Positions 1 to 9,592 of a DNA stretch of 36,354 bases are shown piece by piece. This stretch comes from Chara braunii (Eukaryota > Streptophyta > Charophyceae > Charales > Characeae). How positions within the stretch are numbered: position 1 is the stretch's first letter; each line of letters opens with the position of its first letter. The position numbers and the translations under genes are program-made. The stretch is from positions 3,515,030 through 3,551,383 of the forward strand of contig BFEA01000013.1 in NCBI GenBank assembly GCA_003427395.1. The letters run 5' to 3'. The notes below the pieces were generated by a model, which worked only from the letters and a program-made list of their open reading frames with translations, did not search any database and had not been told where the DNA came from.

Positions 1-1
1 T

Positions 2-95
2 GCGCAGCAAACTGGCGACGAGCGCCCACTCAGAACTCAGAGATATGGTAACCGAGAACACAGTTCAGATTCAAGTTCACTTTGATAGCTATGGC
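2..95 (-). repeat. LTR fragment of the element 1 family, cut by an adapter junction
   Basis: This piece matches the LTR segment at 6742-6838 almost base for base, with a few substitutions, including the GCGCAGCAAACTGGCGACG stretch and the following CTATGGC motif. It stops abruptly at the adapter sequence beginning at 96, so the rest of the LTR is missing because of the assembly join and not because of a biological truncation. Strand is assigned by the orientation of the full elements in this window. Confidence 0.85.
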
Positions 96-133
96 CTGTC
101 TCTTATACACATCTAGATGTGTATAAGAGACAG
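96..133. other. Nextera mate-pair junction adapter (sequencing artefact)
   Basis: The sequence is the 19-bp Tn5 mosaic end CTGTCTCTTATACACATCT followed directly by its reverse complement AGATGTGTATAAGAGACAG, a perfect 38-bp palindrome. This is the known circularisation junction of Nextera mate-pair libraries. The DNA on its two sides was joined during library preparation and need not be adjacent in the genome. Confidence 0.97.
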
Positions 134-747
134 CACGACGACTTTGGGCTGGGTATCTACCAGTTATCACGTCCAAAGTTTTTTTTTCCCCCTTTGTTTC
201 TTCATTTGGATGTGATCGTGCTGCTGTAACGTACCGCTTGTTGTTCTTTGAACGTACAGCCGAGTTTTTTTTTAATTACAGAAGTACCAAAAAATAAAAC
301 AAAGTCAGACCCAGGCTCGATAAATTTGAGGTGCAGTGAAAATCAGGGTCAGCAGAAACAGGCTCGGAGGCAGTGGTGGTGTAACTCCAAATCATACACA
401 TCAATTTCATGCAACCAGTGCGTCAGTGTAGTAGACAAGTTAGTTTGTGATTTGATCCACTGCAGAGTCTGATGATCCAAAGAGGCTTTGAAGTGGCGAC
501 CCAAATGATAGTGCTTCCAATGCTCCAATGCATCTCGCAAGGCATAAGGCTTACACATGTACGTGGAAGCAGCTACGTTCTCGTTGGACATGTGTTTGAT
601 GTAGTACTCCAGCGGGCACAAGTCGTCACCATCATCTTGTTGCAGCACTTCCTACGCTGTCACTTGCTGCAGCAACAGCGAAGTGTGCACCTACTGCAGG
701 TCCTGATTGGCTGTTCACCACACTCAAAGAAGTGGAAGAAGAGAGGG

Positions 748-778
<31 letters not shown>

Positions 779-877
779 GGCCGGGCACGTTTTGACCCGC
801 CATCTTTGGGGATTTTTTTTTTTTTTTTGGATTGGAAAAATGCCTTGAAAATGTATCTCATAGTATATGTGTGCAAC
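134..877. other. 744-bp segment enclosed by two adapter junctions
   Basis: The piece lies between two identical mate-pair junctions and is probably a library fragment carried into the assembly. It contains a decayed RNase H fragment (349-648, minus strand), a run of 27 A (748-774) and a run of 16 T (813-828). Its true genomic position relative to either flank cannot be trusted. Confidence 0.85.
349..648 (-). pseudogene. Ty3/gypsy RNase H domain fragment
   Basis: About 90 codons read as the start of a retrotransposon RNase H domain: LQQDD at the N-terminal side, then an ASTY..YALRDALEHWKHYHLGRHF segment and DHQTLQWI. The same order is seen in the RNase H regions of the two large elements here (LQQDD, ATSTYERELYALR, HYLLGRHFKV, DHETLRW), but this copy differs at many positions and belongs to another lineage. 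It lacks the reverse transcriptase before it and the rest of RNase H and integrase after it. An in-frame stop precedes LQQDD. The domain would degrade RNA in the RNA/DNA hybrid during reverse transcription; this remnant cannot function. It lies wholly inside the adapter-bounded segment. Confidence 0.75.
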
Positions 878-915
878 CTGTCTCTTATACACATCTAGAT
901 GTGTATAAGAGACAG
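878..915. other. Nextera mate-pair junction adapter, second copy
   Basis: A second perfect copy of the 38-bp double mosaic-end palindrome, identical to the one at 96-133. It marks another artificial join between the sequence ending at 877 and that starting at 916. Confidence 0.97.
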
Positions 916-1312
916 GGCCTGAACAGTTTCAATAGTAGCTTCTGGAGGAGGGGGTAGGAGAGGGGGACCAGTCCCAGTTCTGCAACTTCCACCGCGAAGT
1001 CAAGGTACTTGCCGGTCATCTTGGCCAATTCGTCCTACAGTTTCTGCATCTCTCTGCAAAAATCTGAGCGGACATGGACTATAGCGACGAAGATGGACTG
1101 TATTTGTTCCTCGGACTGTGCTTTGCTCAGTGCAGGAACAATTTCCAGGATGGACAATTGATCATTCAGTTAAGTCTTCTTCCTCTTCCTCCACCTGTTG
1201 TTCCCGTGGCAAAGCACTTTCATAGAGTGCTTGCAATGGCAGGCCGGTGAAGTTTTGAAAGCACTCTATGTCTGCCATTGCATTGAAGTCATCTGTGGCT
1301 GAGCCATGTTAG
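916..1312 (-). pseudogene. Decayed reading frame of unknown identity beside the adapter
   Basis: On the minus strand a continuous-looking peptide can be followed through two frames. The first part runs from about 1312 and contains DDFNAMADIECFQNFTGLPL and an acidic run EEEEED. It ends in a stop, and a shifted frame continues with LSILEIVPALSKAQSEEQIQ and DELAKMTGKYLDFAVEVAEL, broken by one further stop, up to the adapter at 915. The helical, charged composition looks protein-coding and could be part of a retroelement Gag or a host gene. I do not recognise the family. The adapter cuts it off, so its C-terminal continuation may lie elsewhere in the genome. Confidence 0.4.
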
Positions 1313-1420
1313 AGGATCGGGGGATTAGTAAGTCGCTCAAGAGGGGTCCGCACTTCCTTGCAATGTTTTGATGAACAATCCTCGTCCCTCTCCTCACTCC
1401 CTCAAGAGCAACGCTCAACA

Positions 1421-1423
<3 letters not shown>

Positions 1424-1475
<52 letters not shown>
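1424..1475. repeat. (TC)n microsatellite, 52 bp
   Basis: Uninterrupted TC/CT dinucleotides. Any open frame through it translates to Ser-Leu or Arg-Glu repeats and is not a gene. Confidence 0.97.
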
Positions 1476-1477
<2 letters not shown>

Positions 1478-2880
1478 TCATCTCTTTTTTGCACATGAGT
1501 CTCAACGGGCATCGAAAAATAGAATCAATGGGAAGAAACAAACTGAAAAGCACAGAGAAGCGAAGGAAGAACTCCGAGCCGGAGCGGCAATTCATTTGGA
1601 CTGGAGAGCAGTCATTAAAAAAAAATAAAAAAAATCAGATTGAGAGATCTGATTCAGCAGCTTAGTCTGGTCAGATCAAGTACGATATCCCCTCCTGCCT
1701 AATATGACACAGCTCCATGGATGTATAACAAATCAGATGCGAAGAGTAACGACATGAGTACGCGCGAGCCACACAGTGGACTGTGTGTAAGTCTTGCAAA
1801 AACATTTCAGCCGAGATCCCCTCCGCAGAGAGTGTTCCAGCCAAAAGCGTGAACTCCGAGTTTCAGCAAGTCGGAGTATGCAACTGACTTCAACAGATTT
1901 GGGTCCTGGTTGGACCCGGTCCCACTTGTACCTATGAGTCCGGCGTAGGTCGTGACCAGGCCCCAACCAAGAAGAGTCCCACTTCGACCCTCTTTCTGCC
2001 CCTGCTGTACAGAAAAACGAAATTCAACTTCAGAAGGAACCTACTAAACTACAACTGTTCAGAAATCAAAAGACAAAGCACTATAGAAAGATATGCCGCT
2101 CATAACGAGAAAGCAGTTTACAAACCAAGACCATAGAGGGTAGGAAAAGAGAACAACAGGACATGCAATACCATGCACACAACCATGGGCAACCCTTGGG
2201 TGCACGACACTGACCTGAGTGGCCCGAGCTCTGAGATGAAGCATAACTCACTCCCTTTCTAACATGGTCCTCCTGGCCTGATGAGCCACCTCTACAATAG
2301 TGTCCTATCAACAAGGAGGGTCTACCCTACACCAAAGTACAACGTCGGATCCCCAACCAATGTTGAAGACCAAAGTAGAAACTTGCAGTCTTTCGATGCA
2401 GATGTGGCCACTTCCCTCAAGCTTGATGTGGCCACTTCCCTCAAGCTTGCCTACTTGAGGGAACCCCGAAAGTCACTTAATGTCCTCGTTAGGTCCAGAT
2501 TCCAGGTGTGAATGCCTCTCACAAATTGTCTCACAAACTCCCTCCAAGTATCTCGCCACCCCAAACTTACATTCCAGCAACCTGGCCGGGTCATATGTCA
2601 ACCCTTCACATACCAGCCAGGTGGGGACAGCCTCCACATACCATGCTGCCCCACTTTCCTCCTCTTGGCCACGCACACAAAGAGACTTAGAAATCTCAGC
2701 AAAGCACTCATTCCAGTTGTGGCGGCCGGATGAAACGCAGCGTAGGGTCGCTGCGCCAGCATTTCACGTTTATTTTTTGATGTATTCGGCGTTTTTCTTG
2801 TTATCTTACGGCCGAACGGTCGCATTTCGCGAAACTGGGTTGAGCTTTCTCATTCTCTTTCTTACTCTTGGCTTTCAGCT
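1476..2880. other. Non-coding stretch with a 24-bp tandem duplication
   Basis: I find no convincing gene. The only clear structure is a perfect two-copy 24-bp direct repeat at 2401-2448, beginning GATGTGGCCACTTCCCTCAA. Short frames on both strands show no recognisable motif and have biased low-complexity composition. Confidence 0.5.
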
Positions 2881-2991
2881 CTCTTCTTCTTCCTCTCCTT
2901 CCTCTTCTTCTTCTTCTTCTTCTTCTTCTTCTTCTTCTTCTTCTTCTTCTTCTTCTTCTTCTTCTTCTCCTCCTCCTCCTCCTCCTTCTTC
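2881..2991. repeat. (TTC)n followed by (TCC)n microsatellite
   Basis: About 85 bp of TTC trinucleotides grade into about 20 bp of TCC. The plus strand is entirely pyrimidine over most of the tract. It gives artefactual poly-Ser or poly-Glu frames. Confidence 0.95.
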
Positions 2992-3925
2992 CCTCTCGTT
3001 GGTGTCTATCTTTATCAGTTTGACTTTATGTGTGTTTGGAAGGCTTGTCCATATCCAGTGGCAAAACTCAGAAATCAGCAGGATTCTCAGTCTGTGTTTT
3101 TGCAGGTCGTTACAATAGAGGTCACCGAAGAGGGAGGGATTCATTAAATAAACAAGAAAAAGGAGGAACGAATTCACACAGAGGTTCTATGGTTTCCTTC
3201 ATTTTCTCTGCATTTCTGTGTGCAGAAGGAGACGGGTTAAAATAAAGACCAGTCCACAAAGCTCAAAAACAAAAGCGCAACAAAACAGGGGAAAAAGAAC
3301 AGGAAAATACAAAACAGAGTATCGAAAGTTGCAGTAGACCTTAAAAAAGAAAACAACATACTTGACAAACCAAACGGAAGAAGAAGATGACTTCCATGCT
3401 AACACCAAACCAGAGGCTGAGGTGCATAGAATTCTCAAAAGAAAAGAAAGAAAAGAAAAGGTTCCTGCGTTAGAAGATACTTACAAGTTACAACCAGTTA
3501 AGTACTCAACCGTGATGAAAGCTCATTGTCTGAACTTTGTTCGAGCTTTCGGGCATCCACAAGTGAAGCTCTTTCTTCCAGAGAAACAAACATCTGTAGC
3601 AAGGGTCCTAGGGTCTATGCACAATTTCAAGCGAAAAGAATAAAAAAGAAAACGAAAACAGAGAAAGAGCTGAATAGGAGAAAGAAAAGCACAACAGGCG
3701 GGAAGAAGCAACTGTGCCGCTCTTCCCTGATCACAGATTCTCATACCACCACCTTGTCTTCCAATCTCACCGACTAATGTGGACGAATCGACCCTCCTTC
3801 CTTGCCTGCCCCATCTGCTGTACACAACAACACGGGCGCCCCCATGATCAAGATGAACATAACCTTGCACACCATCCAATCAACCACTAGCTTCGTTACT
3901 CTACATCCATGTACCAGATCCTTAT

Positions 3926-3927
<2 letters not shown>
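2992..3927. other. Non-coding A-rich stretch
   Basis: The stretch is enriched in A on the plus strand between about 3240 and 3700. I see no gene, RNA or mobile-element boundary. Confidence 0.4.

Positions 3928-3983
<56 letters not shown>
3928..3983. repeat. (CT)n microsatellite
   Basis: Perfect CT dinucleotides of about 56 bp are followed directly by a run of C. This is one of two CT tracts within 130 bp. Confidence 0.97.
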
Positions 3984-3985
<2 letters not shown>

Positions 3986-4053
3986 CCCCCCAATTCCCAA
4001 ACATTCACATCCCTCTGCTCACGCACACATACACATCATTGGGACATATGCAC

Positions 4054-4066
4054 CCCTCTCTCTCTC

Positions 4067-4143
<77 letters not shown>
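4054..4143. repeat. (CT)n microsatellite, about 90 bp, interrupted
   Basis: CT dinucleotides with one short interruption near 4068-4072. It lies about 150 bp beyond the stop codon of the minus-strand EF-hand frame and so would fall in or near its 3' untranslated region as a GA tract in the transcript. Confidence 0.95.
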
Positions 4144-4147
<4 letters not shown>

Positions 4148-4293
4148 GTGTGTGTGTCGCCATATTCACTATACACTAAAAAAAAGCATGACTGTGCCAG
4201 ACTGTTTCGTCGGACTTTCACCGACTCGTCAGGAGGTTGTGTGTGTGCGTGTGTCTGTGTGTGTATTAGGGACACGGATGAGCAAATGATGTC

Positions 4294-4890
4294 TCAAGCG
4301 TTGGCTAATGCAGCTGTGTCCACTGTCAAGGGCCCAATCAGGAGGCTGTTTCTCTTGAACCCATCGTCCGAGACTTTGGTTGACCCTACTGCCCATCCCC
4401 TGTCATCCATGGAGGCATCTTCCATTGCCCTCTCACAGCTTGTGTGCATTTCAGTCATAGCATTGAATTCCTCTGTGGAATTTGCACTTGCTTTTCCATC
4501 CCTCTTGTTTGCCACTCCCCTGTGTTCCAGTGTTTCCCTTTGCCGCTTTTCCGTTTCTTGTGGCGGCAACACTCGAGGCTTCCTATCTGATTTCCCATCT
4601 GCCAGTGGAGTGCTGCTACGATCACTGTCAGTCTCTTCTTGATTCTGCAGCATATCCATAGCGACACGGGCCGCAGTCTGGCATTCTTCAGAGAATGGAG
4701 TACCAATGCGGCGTGCGCTTAAATGGCCACCCTCCCCCCCCTGCAGATCCGTTGGCTTATCCAAGAGATCAGGGCGTGCAGTCATTATCACCGCCAAGTA
4801 CTCGGGATGCTTCTCCAAAAAGCTCTTGAATTCCTGCCATTGTATCTGCCCATCGCCATCCATATCTAACAAATCAAACAGTCTTGCGAG
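4294..4890 (-). CDS. EF-hand calcium-binding protein, probable last exon (partial)
   Basis: The minus-strand frame runs about 199 codons to a TGA stop. It opens with a canonical EF-hand: the hydrophobic helix LARLFDLL, then the 12-residue loop DMDGDGQIQWQE with Asp at loop positions 1, 3 and 5, Gly at 6, Ile at 8 and Glu at 12, then the exit helix FKSFLEKHPEYLAVIM. Such a loop binds one calcium ion. The remaining 150 or so residues are polar and rich in Glu, Arg, Ser and Thr, with no recognised domain. Immediately before the first codon is TAG preceded by a T-rich stretch on the minus strand, fitting a 3' splice site, so this is probably the terminal exon of a host gene. The only in-frame ATG sits inside the EF-hand loop, which argues against a start here. 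I could not identify the upstream exons or the protein family. Confidence 0.6.
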   Translation of the reverse strand, partial: LARLFDLLDMDGDGQIQWQEFKSFLEKHPEYLAVIMTARPDLLDKPTDLQGGEGGHLSARRIGTPFSEECQTAARVAMDMLQNQEETDSDRSSTPLADGKSDRKPRVLPPQETEKRQRETLEHRGVANKRDGKASANSTEEFNAMTEMHTSCERAMEDASMDDRGWAVGSTKVSDDGFKRNSLLIGPLTVDTAALANA

Positions 4891-4892
4891 CT

Positions 4893-6509
4893 ACACCCAC
4901 AAGGACGAAAATCAAACCATCCAAATAGAACGAAACAGCCAGGACAAGTCAGCAATATACGCGAATGAGGAAAGGTCAGAACTAAAAAAGAAAATATCAG
5001 GGCAGTATGTACCCCTGGTATTCAACTGCAAGAGGAGTTGGGTACTAGAATAGGGCAAACCAGTATACTTATGACTGTGGTGGGAAGCCCTGGCCTTGGA
5101 CATAGAAGAAAAGGTCAGGGTCAATTCTCATACACGGATGAATGGAGGGGAGAAGAGACGAAGGGAGGAGGAGAGGGAAGATGATGTCAACTCAATGTTT
5201 CCAAAGATAGTATCTCGAAATGTCAGAAATAGCGAAAATCCGAAATGTCGCGAACACAGAGTCTCACAGTGTCTCAGATATTGATCTCACAATGTCAGGA
5301 GAGAGAGAGAGACAGAGTGGAGGAGGAAAGGCAAGGCCTTTCTCCCTGATACCTGCGCGAGGCAGCTATGGCCCTGCAGGGCTGGCGCTGGGTCGCAGGC
5401 TGGGCCGGGGCTGGCGCTCTTCCACCACTGCGCTAATCTGCCGCTGCGCTATCTCTCCTCCACACTGCGCTGATTCTCTCCGCTGCTCCGCTGCTAACGC
5501 TGAAGTGCTGCGCTAATCCTGTAAACTAACATCCTCGCCACTAACCTGCCTGACTGAGGCTGGTACCCAGCTTATATAGTGCTGGGTCGGCCTCAGTTCT
5601 ACTGAGTGACTTCGGGTCTGGACCATTGATCAGGCCCAACGGTTCAGATCCGATTTCGAAATCTGAAACAGTGGTGCCTAAACTGCGCCGCCGGCCGGTC
5701 CAACCGATGGACTGGTACCCGGCCTCACCAACTAGCCGTTGGGTCTGGTGGGATCTAAACGAGGCCTACCGGACCCTAAACTGAACCGACAGTTCCTAGG
5801 CCTACCTGGACCTATCTGGGACCGTCGTGACCTGGTACCTAAGCCTAAACCGTGCCTACTACAGAACCGGGCCCTAACTGGGGCCCGTGTGGTATCAGTA
5901 TGCCACAAAGAGGCTTGGTCAAAACCAGAACAAATGTAAAAAGTCCAGAGTTGCATATTGAATTCCCACAGCACACAATGCTGCCACACACCTTCCATTA
6001 CGTTCTGGGTCCGCACATCAGAAGAACACTGGGGCCCAGGGACCCCCGACCCAAGTCCCAGCTGCCTGGCAGACTGAAGATGGACCACAGAGGCTAAAAT
6101 TCTGTCAGAGAGAAAATAAGCAAAAGAGCACAGCCATGGGTCCCCACAAGTGATTAACGGGGACCCCTGCTTTTTGCCTGTTTTTGTTTTGGTTCAAGGT
6201 TGCTGTGTGCCAAATTTGGTCTCATTTGGAGCATTGGAAATTCCCCTGCTGAGAGGTCTCCACTCTATGAATTTGTGGCAAGTTTGGTTAAAGTGGACTG
6301 TAACAAAGCGGAGACTGGGCAGCGAGGCTGGGAGAGGGAGGGAGAGTGAGAGCACACACACACACTCACTCAACTCGACGCAGACTCTACACGACTCGAT
6401 GGACGCAGACACAAAGTGGCAAAGTGGCAAAGTCGCAGTCTTGAAGTCCTGAACACAATGTCGAAGCCTAGTCACACTGAACACATGCAATTAGGCTGAA
6501 AACTGGTTT
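4893..6509. other. Intergenic or intronic stretch, no gene seen
   Basis: 4893-5300 may be intron of the EF-hand gene. 5340-5900 is GC-rich with recurring CTGGTACC words (about 5560, 5711, 5830) and a TATATAG at about 5573, suggesting a decayed LTR, but I found no partner copy or clean ends. A 9-bp TGGTATCAG near 5890 is discussed among the rejected items. Confidence 0.35.
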
Positions 6510-6558
6510 CCCGTACTGGGCTTGAGTCCGGTCTTAAACCACTAGTACTTGGCCCAAC
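6510..6558 (-). repeat. Dispersed repeat, inverted partner at 33606-33652
   Basis: The minus strand reads TGGGCCAAGTACTAGTGGTT and continues for about 49 bp with roughly 85% identity to the plus strand at 33606-33652. The two copies flank element 1 in opposite orientation. They may be pieces of an unrecognised repeat family. Confidence 0.6.
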
Positions 6559-6690
6559 TATCAAGTTCGAGCCTCCAGCAACCGGTATGTCGAGCCTGCC
6601 AAGCCTGGCTGTACCAGTAGCAGAACGGGCCGAGGCTGGGGGGACCAGTTGGAAAACAAAAACAGCAAAAAACACAAACAAACAACAATG

Positions 6691-6694
6691 CTGT
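6691..6694. repeat. Target-site duplication CTGT, left side of element 1
   Basis: CTGT directly precedes the TG that starts the LTR at 6695. The same four bases follow the last CA of the other outer LTR (32572-32575). Confidence 0.75.
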
Positions 6695-7639
6695 TGCAAT
6701 CAGACTCGCTTTCATTCACACTTCTCATGCATGCAAACAGGTGCGCAGCAAACTGGCGACGAGCGCCCACTCAGAACTCAGAGATATGGTAACCGAGTAC
6801 CCAGTTCAGATACAAGTTCACTTCAATGGCTATGGCGACTCAGCGCCCACACAACTCACTGTTCGCACACACAGGATCACCCTGGATATCCCACACGCGA
6901 TACTCTGTACACACACACACACACACTCACTGAACTCTGTCTACTGCTATGGCGGCTATGGCCGCTACTACCCTATCGCTATGGCTAAGCTCCTTCTCTC
7001 TCGCCCACTTCGTCCTCGGGCTCACTGCAGACCACCTCGCACAAGTCGCTTGTGGCAGCGCGTCCGTATGGCTCACGCAGGAATGAATGAATGGCTGGGC
7101 GCTGCCTCTTGATTTATACTTCTGCAGCTTGTTGGTCTGGCCCCTTTCCCATGCCCGTTGTGCACACAGTCCCATGCAGTACTTGCTTGATTGGACCAGG
7201 ACTGACTAGGACTGGGACTGCTGACTCAGCACGGGTAGACTCCACCACTTGCCTCACCACTTGCCCACTTGCCTCAGCCTAAACGTGGGCAACTTCGAAA
7301 GGCCACTACTCGGACCTTCCGGAAGGCCGTAGACTTGGCCTTTCGATACTGTAGCACCTACGACCTTGACCTTTCTGGACTGTAGCGGCTACGACCTTGA
7401 CCCTTCGAGAAAGCTACAGCTACGACTTCTAGACCTGACTGAGGCTCCTACTCGACAGGTCTACAGATCGAACCCCTGCTACCTATGGACCCTACGACAA
7501 CCTACCAACTGTTACAAATACACAGGTCACGGGTTCAACTCTAGGGGTCGACACAGATACTGTACACAGGTAAGGTGGGGACTAGGGATCGAGCCCTGGG
7601 ATCTGCATCGGCTACTGTGAACTGGTGAATACCGTTTCA
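6695..7639 (-). repeat. 3' LTR of element 1 (945 bp)
   Basis: The LTR runs from TGCAATCAG to CGTTTCA on the plus strand, so TGAAACG...GATTGCA on the element strand. It contains a short CA microsatellite near 6908-6927 and a TATA box on the minus strand (7112-7118). It has two units of the roughly 31-bp CTTTCTGGACTGTAGC repeat where the other LTR has three. By hand I count roughly 3% substitutions against the 5' LTR, unevenly spread. Confidence 0.9.
7112..7118 (-). promoter_or_regulatory. TATA box of the LTR promoter (copy in 3' LTR)
   Basis: The minus strand reads AGTATAAATCAAGAGG. The same TATAAAT word is at the same place in all four full LTRs of the window (7112-7118, 9134-9140, 17144-17150, 31992-31998), which supports a real core promoter. 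Confidence 0.6.
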
Positions 7640-7647
7640 CTCCCGCC
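7640..7647 (-). other. Polypurine tract of element 1
   Basis: GGCGGGAG on the element strand lies immediately before the 3' LTR. This is the expected position for priming of plus-strand DNA synthesis. Element 2 has GGCGGGGG in the same place. Confidence 0.65.
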
Positions 7648-8625
7648 GGCCTAAATTCGAGGTCCTCCGAGAATAACTCAGTCCAAGGCAGGACCTTTCT
7701 TTTCTATCTCTTTCGTAAGCTCTAACTCTGTCGGGAGCTGTCTCTAGAAGTTCGGCTCTAGTGAACCAGCGGTCGTCCTCGGGTTCCTGGTAAGCAAACC
7801 GGACCTTATACTGTTTCTGTGGACGACCTCTACCTCCTGTTCTGAACACATCTTCACCTACAATGCCGTCATTGTCATATCTTCCGTCCATGTCTGGAGG
7901 GATCATGGACCGTCTAGATGGAAACTGTTGACTTGTGACACACGGCGGCAACTTTGATGCGTGAAACACAGGGTAGGTGTGGAGGTGTGCTGGGATCTCT
8001 ATGGTGTAGGACGTCCCATCCTCTCCGCCCTTAACTTCTGCGAGACGTTTTCCTCAGTTGCAAACTCTTTGGACTTGACCCAGACCAAGTCGCCTACTTG
8101 GAACTGTGACGGGCGACGGTGCTTATTAGCCTGTTCTATCATCCGGTGCTGGGCCTTCCTGAGGTTCTCCACAACAGTGGATATCTCTTTCTCGTGCTGT
8201 ATCGCGAACTCCCTGGTACCGGGCGGTAGACTGTGAATCTGATCCCGGTTAAGTCCCTCAAACGGTCTACGTGGTCTAAAGGACTTGTGCAACTCGTTGG
8301 GAGTGCGACAAGTGGACAAATGCACGCTGTTATTGTATGCACTGGCTACCTTGGGTAACATCTCGTCCCAGTTAATCTGATTGGGTCTAACGTACATACG
8401 CATAACTTGCTGCAGGATCTTGTTCATCTGCTCTGTCTGACCGTTAGTCTCTGGATGGAGGCCGGATGACATCAACAACTTAGACCCATAGACTCTCATC
8501 AGCTCCTGCCAGTTCTGGCTAGTAAAAAGTGTATCTCTATCACTAACAATAGACAATGGGACGCCTTGCTCACTAACCCAAAAATCAAAAAACTTCTGAA
8601 TAACTAACTCTGTACATGCCTCTGC
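7648..8625 (-). pseudogene. Element 1 integrase, catalytic C-terminal half and tail
   Basis: The frame enters at the edge of the element 2 insertion and carries the second and third catalytic residues of the DDE triad (Asp in SIVSDRDTLF, Glu in HPETNGQTEQ). It continues through AYNNSVHLSTCRTPNELHKS and a basic linker to VGDLVWVKSKEF. Here it shifts frame: element 2 has 40 extra bases at the matching site (within 9977-10020), and a short AAC flanks the missing piece in element 1, suggesting a microhomology deletion. The final 110 residues contain QYKVRFAYQEPEDDRWFTRA, similar in layout to a chromodomain-like tail. The N-terminal half, with the zinc-binding motif and first Asp, is at 17580-17955 across element 2. 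Integrase would join element DNA to the chromosome; this copy is inactive. Confidence 0.85.
8622..8625. repeat. Target-site duplication CTGC, left side of element 2
   Basis: CTGC precedes the TG opening the LTR at 8626 and is repeated at 17576-17579 after the other LTR. The integrase sequence of element 1 continues on both sides. Confidence 0.85.
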
Positions 8626-8762
8626 TGAGACTTGCTTTCATTCACACTTTTCATGCATGTAAACAGTAGCGCAGCAAACTGGCGACATGCGCCCACTCAA
8701 AACTCAGAGATATGGCATCCAGATACGCGTTCACTTTCAATTGGCTATGGCGACTCAGCGCC

Positions 8763-8879
8763 CAAACAACTCACTGTTCACATACACCGGATCACCCTGG
8801 ATATCCCACACGCAACTCTCTGANCTCACTGTTCACATACACCGGATCACCCTGGATATCCCACACGCAACTCTCTGAA

Positions 8880-8881
<2 letters not shown>
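8763..8881. repeat. 58-bp tandem duplication around a single N
   Basis: The segment beginning CTCACTGTTCACATACACCG occurs just before and just after the N at 8824. The other LTR of element 2 has it once (about 16826-16888). Two overlapping contig ends joined without merging would give this pattern, so it may be an artefact. Confidence 0.8.

Positions 8882-8954
<73 letters not shown>
8881..8954. repeat. (CA)n microsatellite inside LTR
   Basis: About 74 bp of CA dinucleotides. The same tract is about 73 bp in the 5' LTR and only about 20 bp in the LTRs of element 1, so it expanded in the element 2 subfamily. Confidence 0.95.
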
Positions 8955-8956
<2 letters not shown>

Positions 8957-9529
8957 CACACTAACTCTAGCTATGGCGGCTATGGCCGCAACTACCCTAT
9001 CGCTATGCTACGCTCCTTCTCTCTCGCCCACTTCAGCTCCGGGCTCACTGCAGACCTCCTTGCACAAGTCACTGTGGCAGTGCTTCTGCATGGCTCACGC
9101 AGGAATGAATGAANGGCTGGGCGCTGCCTCTTGATTTATACTTCTGAAACTCGTTGGTCTGTCCTTTGCCATCGGCCCATGGTGCTCACAGGCCCTTGTG
9201 GTACTTGCTGGACCGGACTGGGACTGACTGGACCTTACCGCTGACTGAATGGGGACTCACTGCTAACCTACAGAGGTCGTACTGCAATTTTCACTGCAGT
9301 TAGTCCACCACTTGACTCACCACTTGCCCGCTTGCCCACTTGCTGACCTTCTTGAAGGACCACAGCTAAGACTTCTGGAACTCGCTAAGACTTCTATTCT
9401 ACAGGTCTACAGATCGAACCCCTGCTACCTACGGACCTATGACAGCCTATCAACTGTTTACAAATACACAGGTCACAGGTTCAATCTCGGGGTCTACACA
9501 GGTACTGTACACAGGTAGGGCAAGGTCTA

Positions 9530-9540
9530 GGGATCGAACC
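9530..9540 (-). promoter_or_regulatory. B-box-like motif in LTR (possible Pol III or tRNA-derived trace)
   Basis: The minus strand reads GGTTCGATCCC, an exact fit to the tRNA internal promoter B box consensus GGTTCRANNCC, about 45 bp inside the LTR end. The other LTRs carry it at the same place (17521-17531 exact; 7585-7595 and 32517-32527 with one change). No matching A box is evident, so function is doubtful. Confidence 0.3.
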
Positions 9541-9584
9541 CTGGGATCTGCGTCTGCTACTGCAAAGAGGTGAAAACCGTTTCA

Positions 9585-9592
9585 CCCCCGCC
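9585..9592 (-). other. Polypurine tract of element 2
   Basis: GGCGGGGG on the element strand abuts the 3' LTR, as expected for the plus-strand primer. Confidence 0.65.

Larger units (their letters stand above)
8626..9584 (-). repeat. 3' LTR of element 2 (959 bp)
   Basis: This copy lacks five bases just inside its TG end compared with the 5' LTR. It contains a roughly 58-bp tandem duplication on either side of a single N at 8824, and a long CA microsatellite (8881-8954). A TATA box lies at 9134-9140 on the minus strand. A 12-bp-scale insertion near 9285-9300 (ATTTTCACTGCAG) is absent from the 5' LTR. Confidence 0.9.

Noticed and set aside
3909-4289. Ser-Leu-rich plus-strand frame of 126 codons
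   Set aside because: It is produced by two CT microsatellites and a GT-rich stretch.
5886-5905. TGGTATCAG resembling a plus-strand primer-binding site
   Set aside because: Only nine bases match, no CA-ended LTR precedes it, and no second LTR or pol genes follow.
8881-8954. Periodic CA array considered as a CRISPR-like repeat
   Set aside because: It is a simple dinucleotide run without spacers, inside an LTR.
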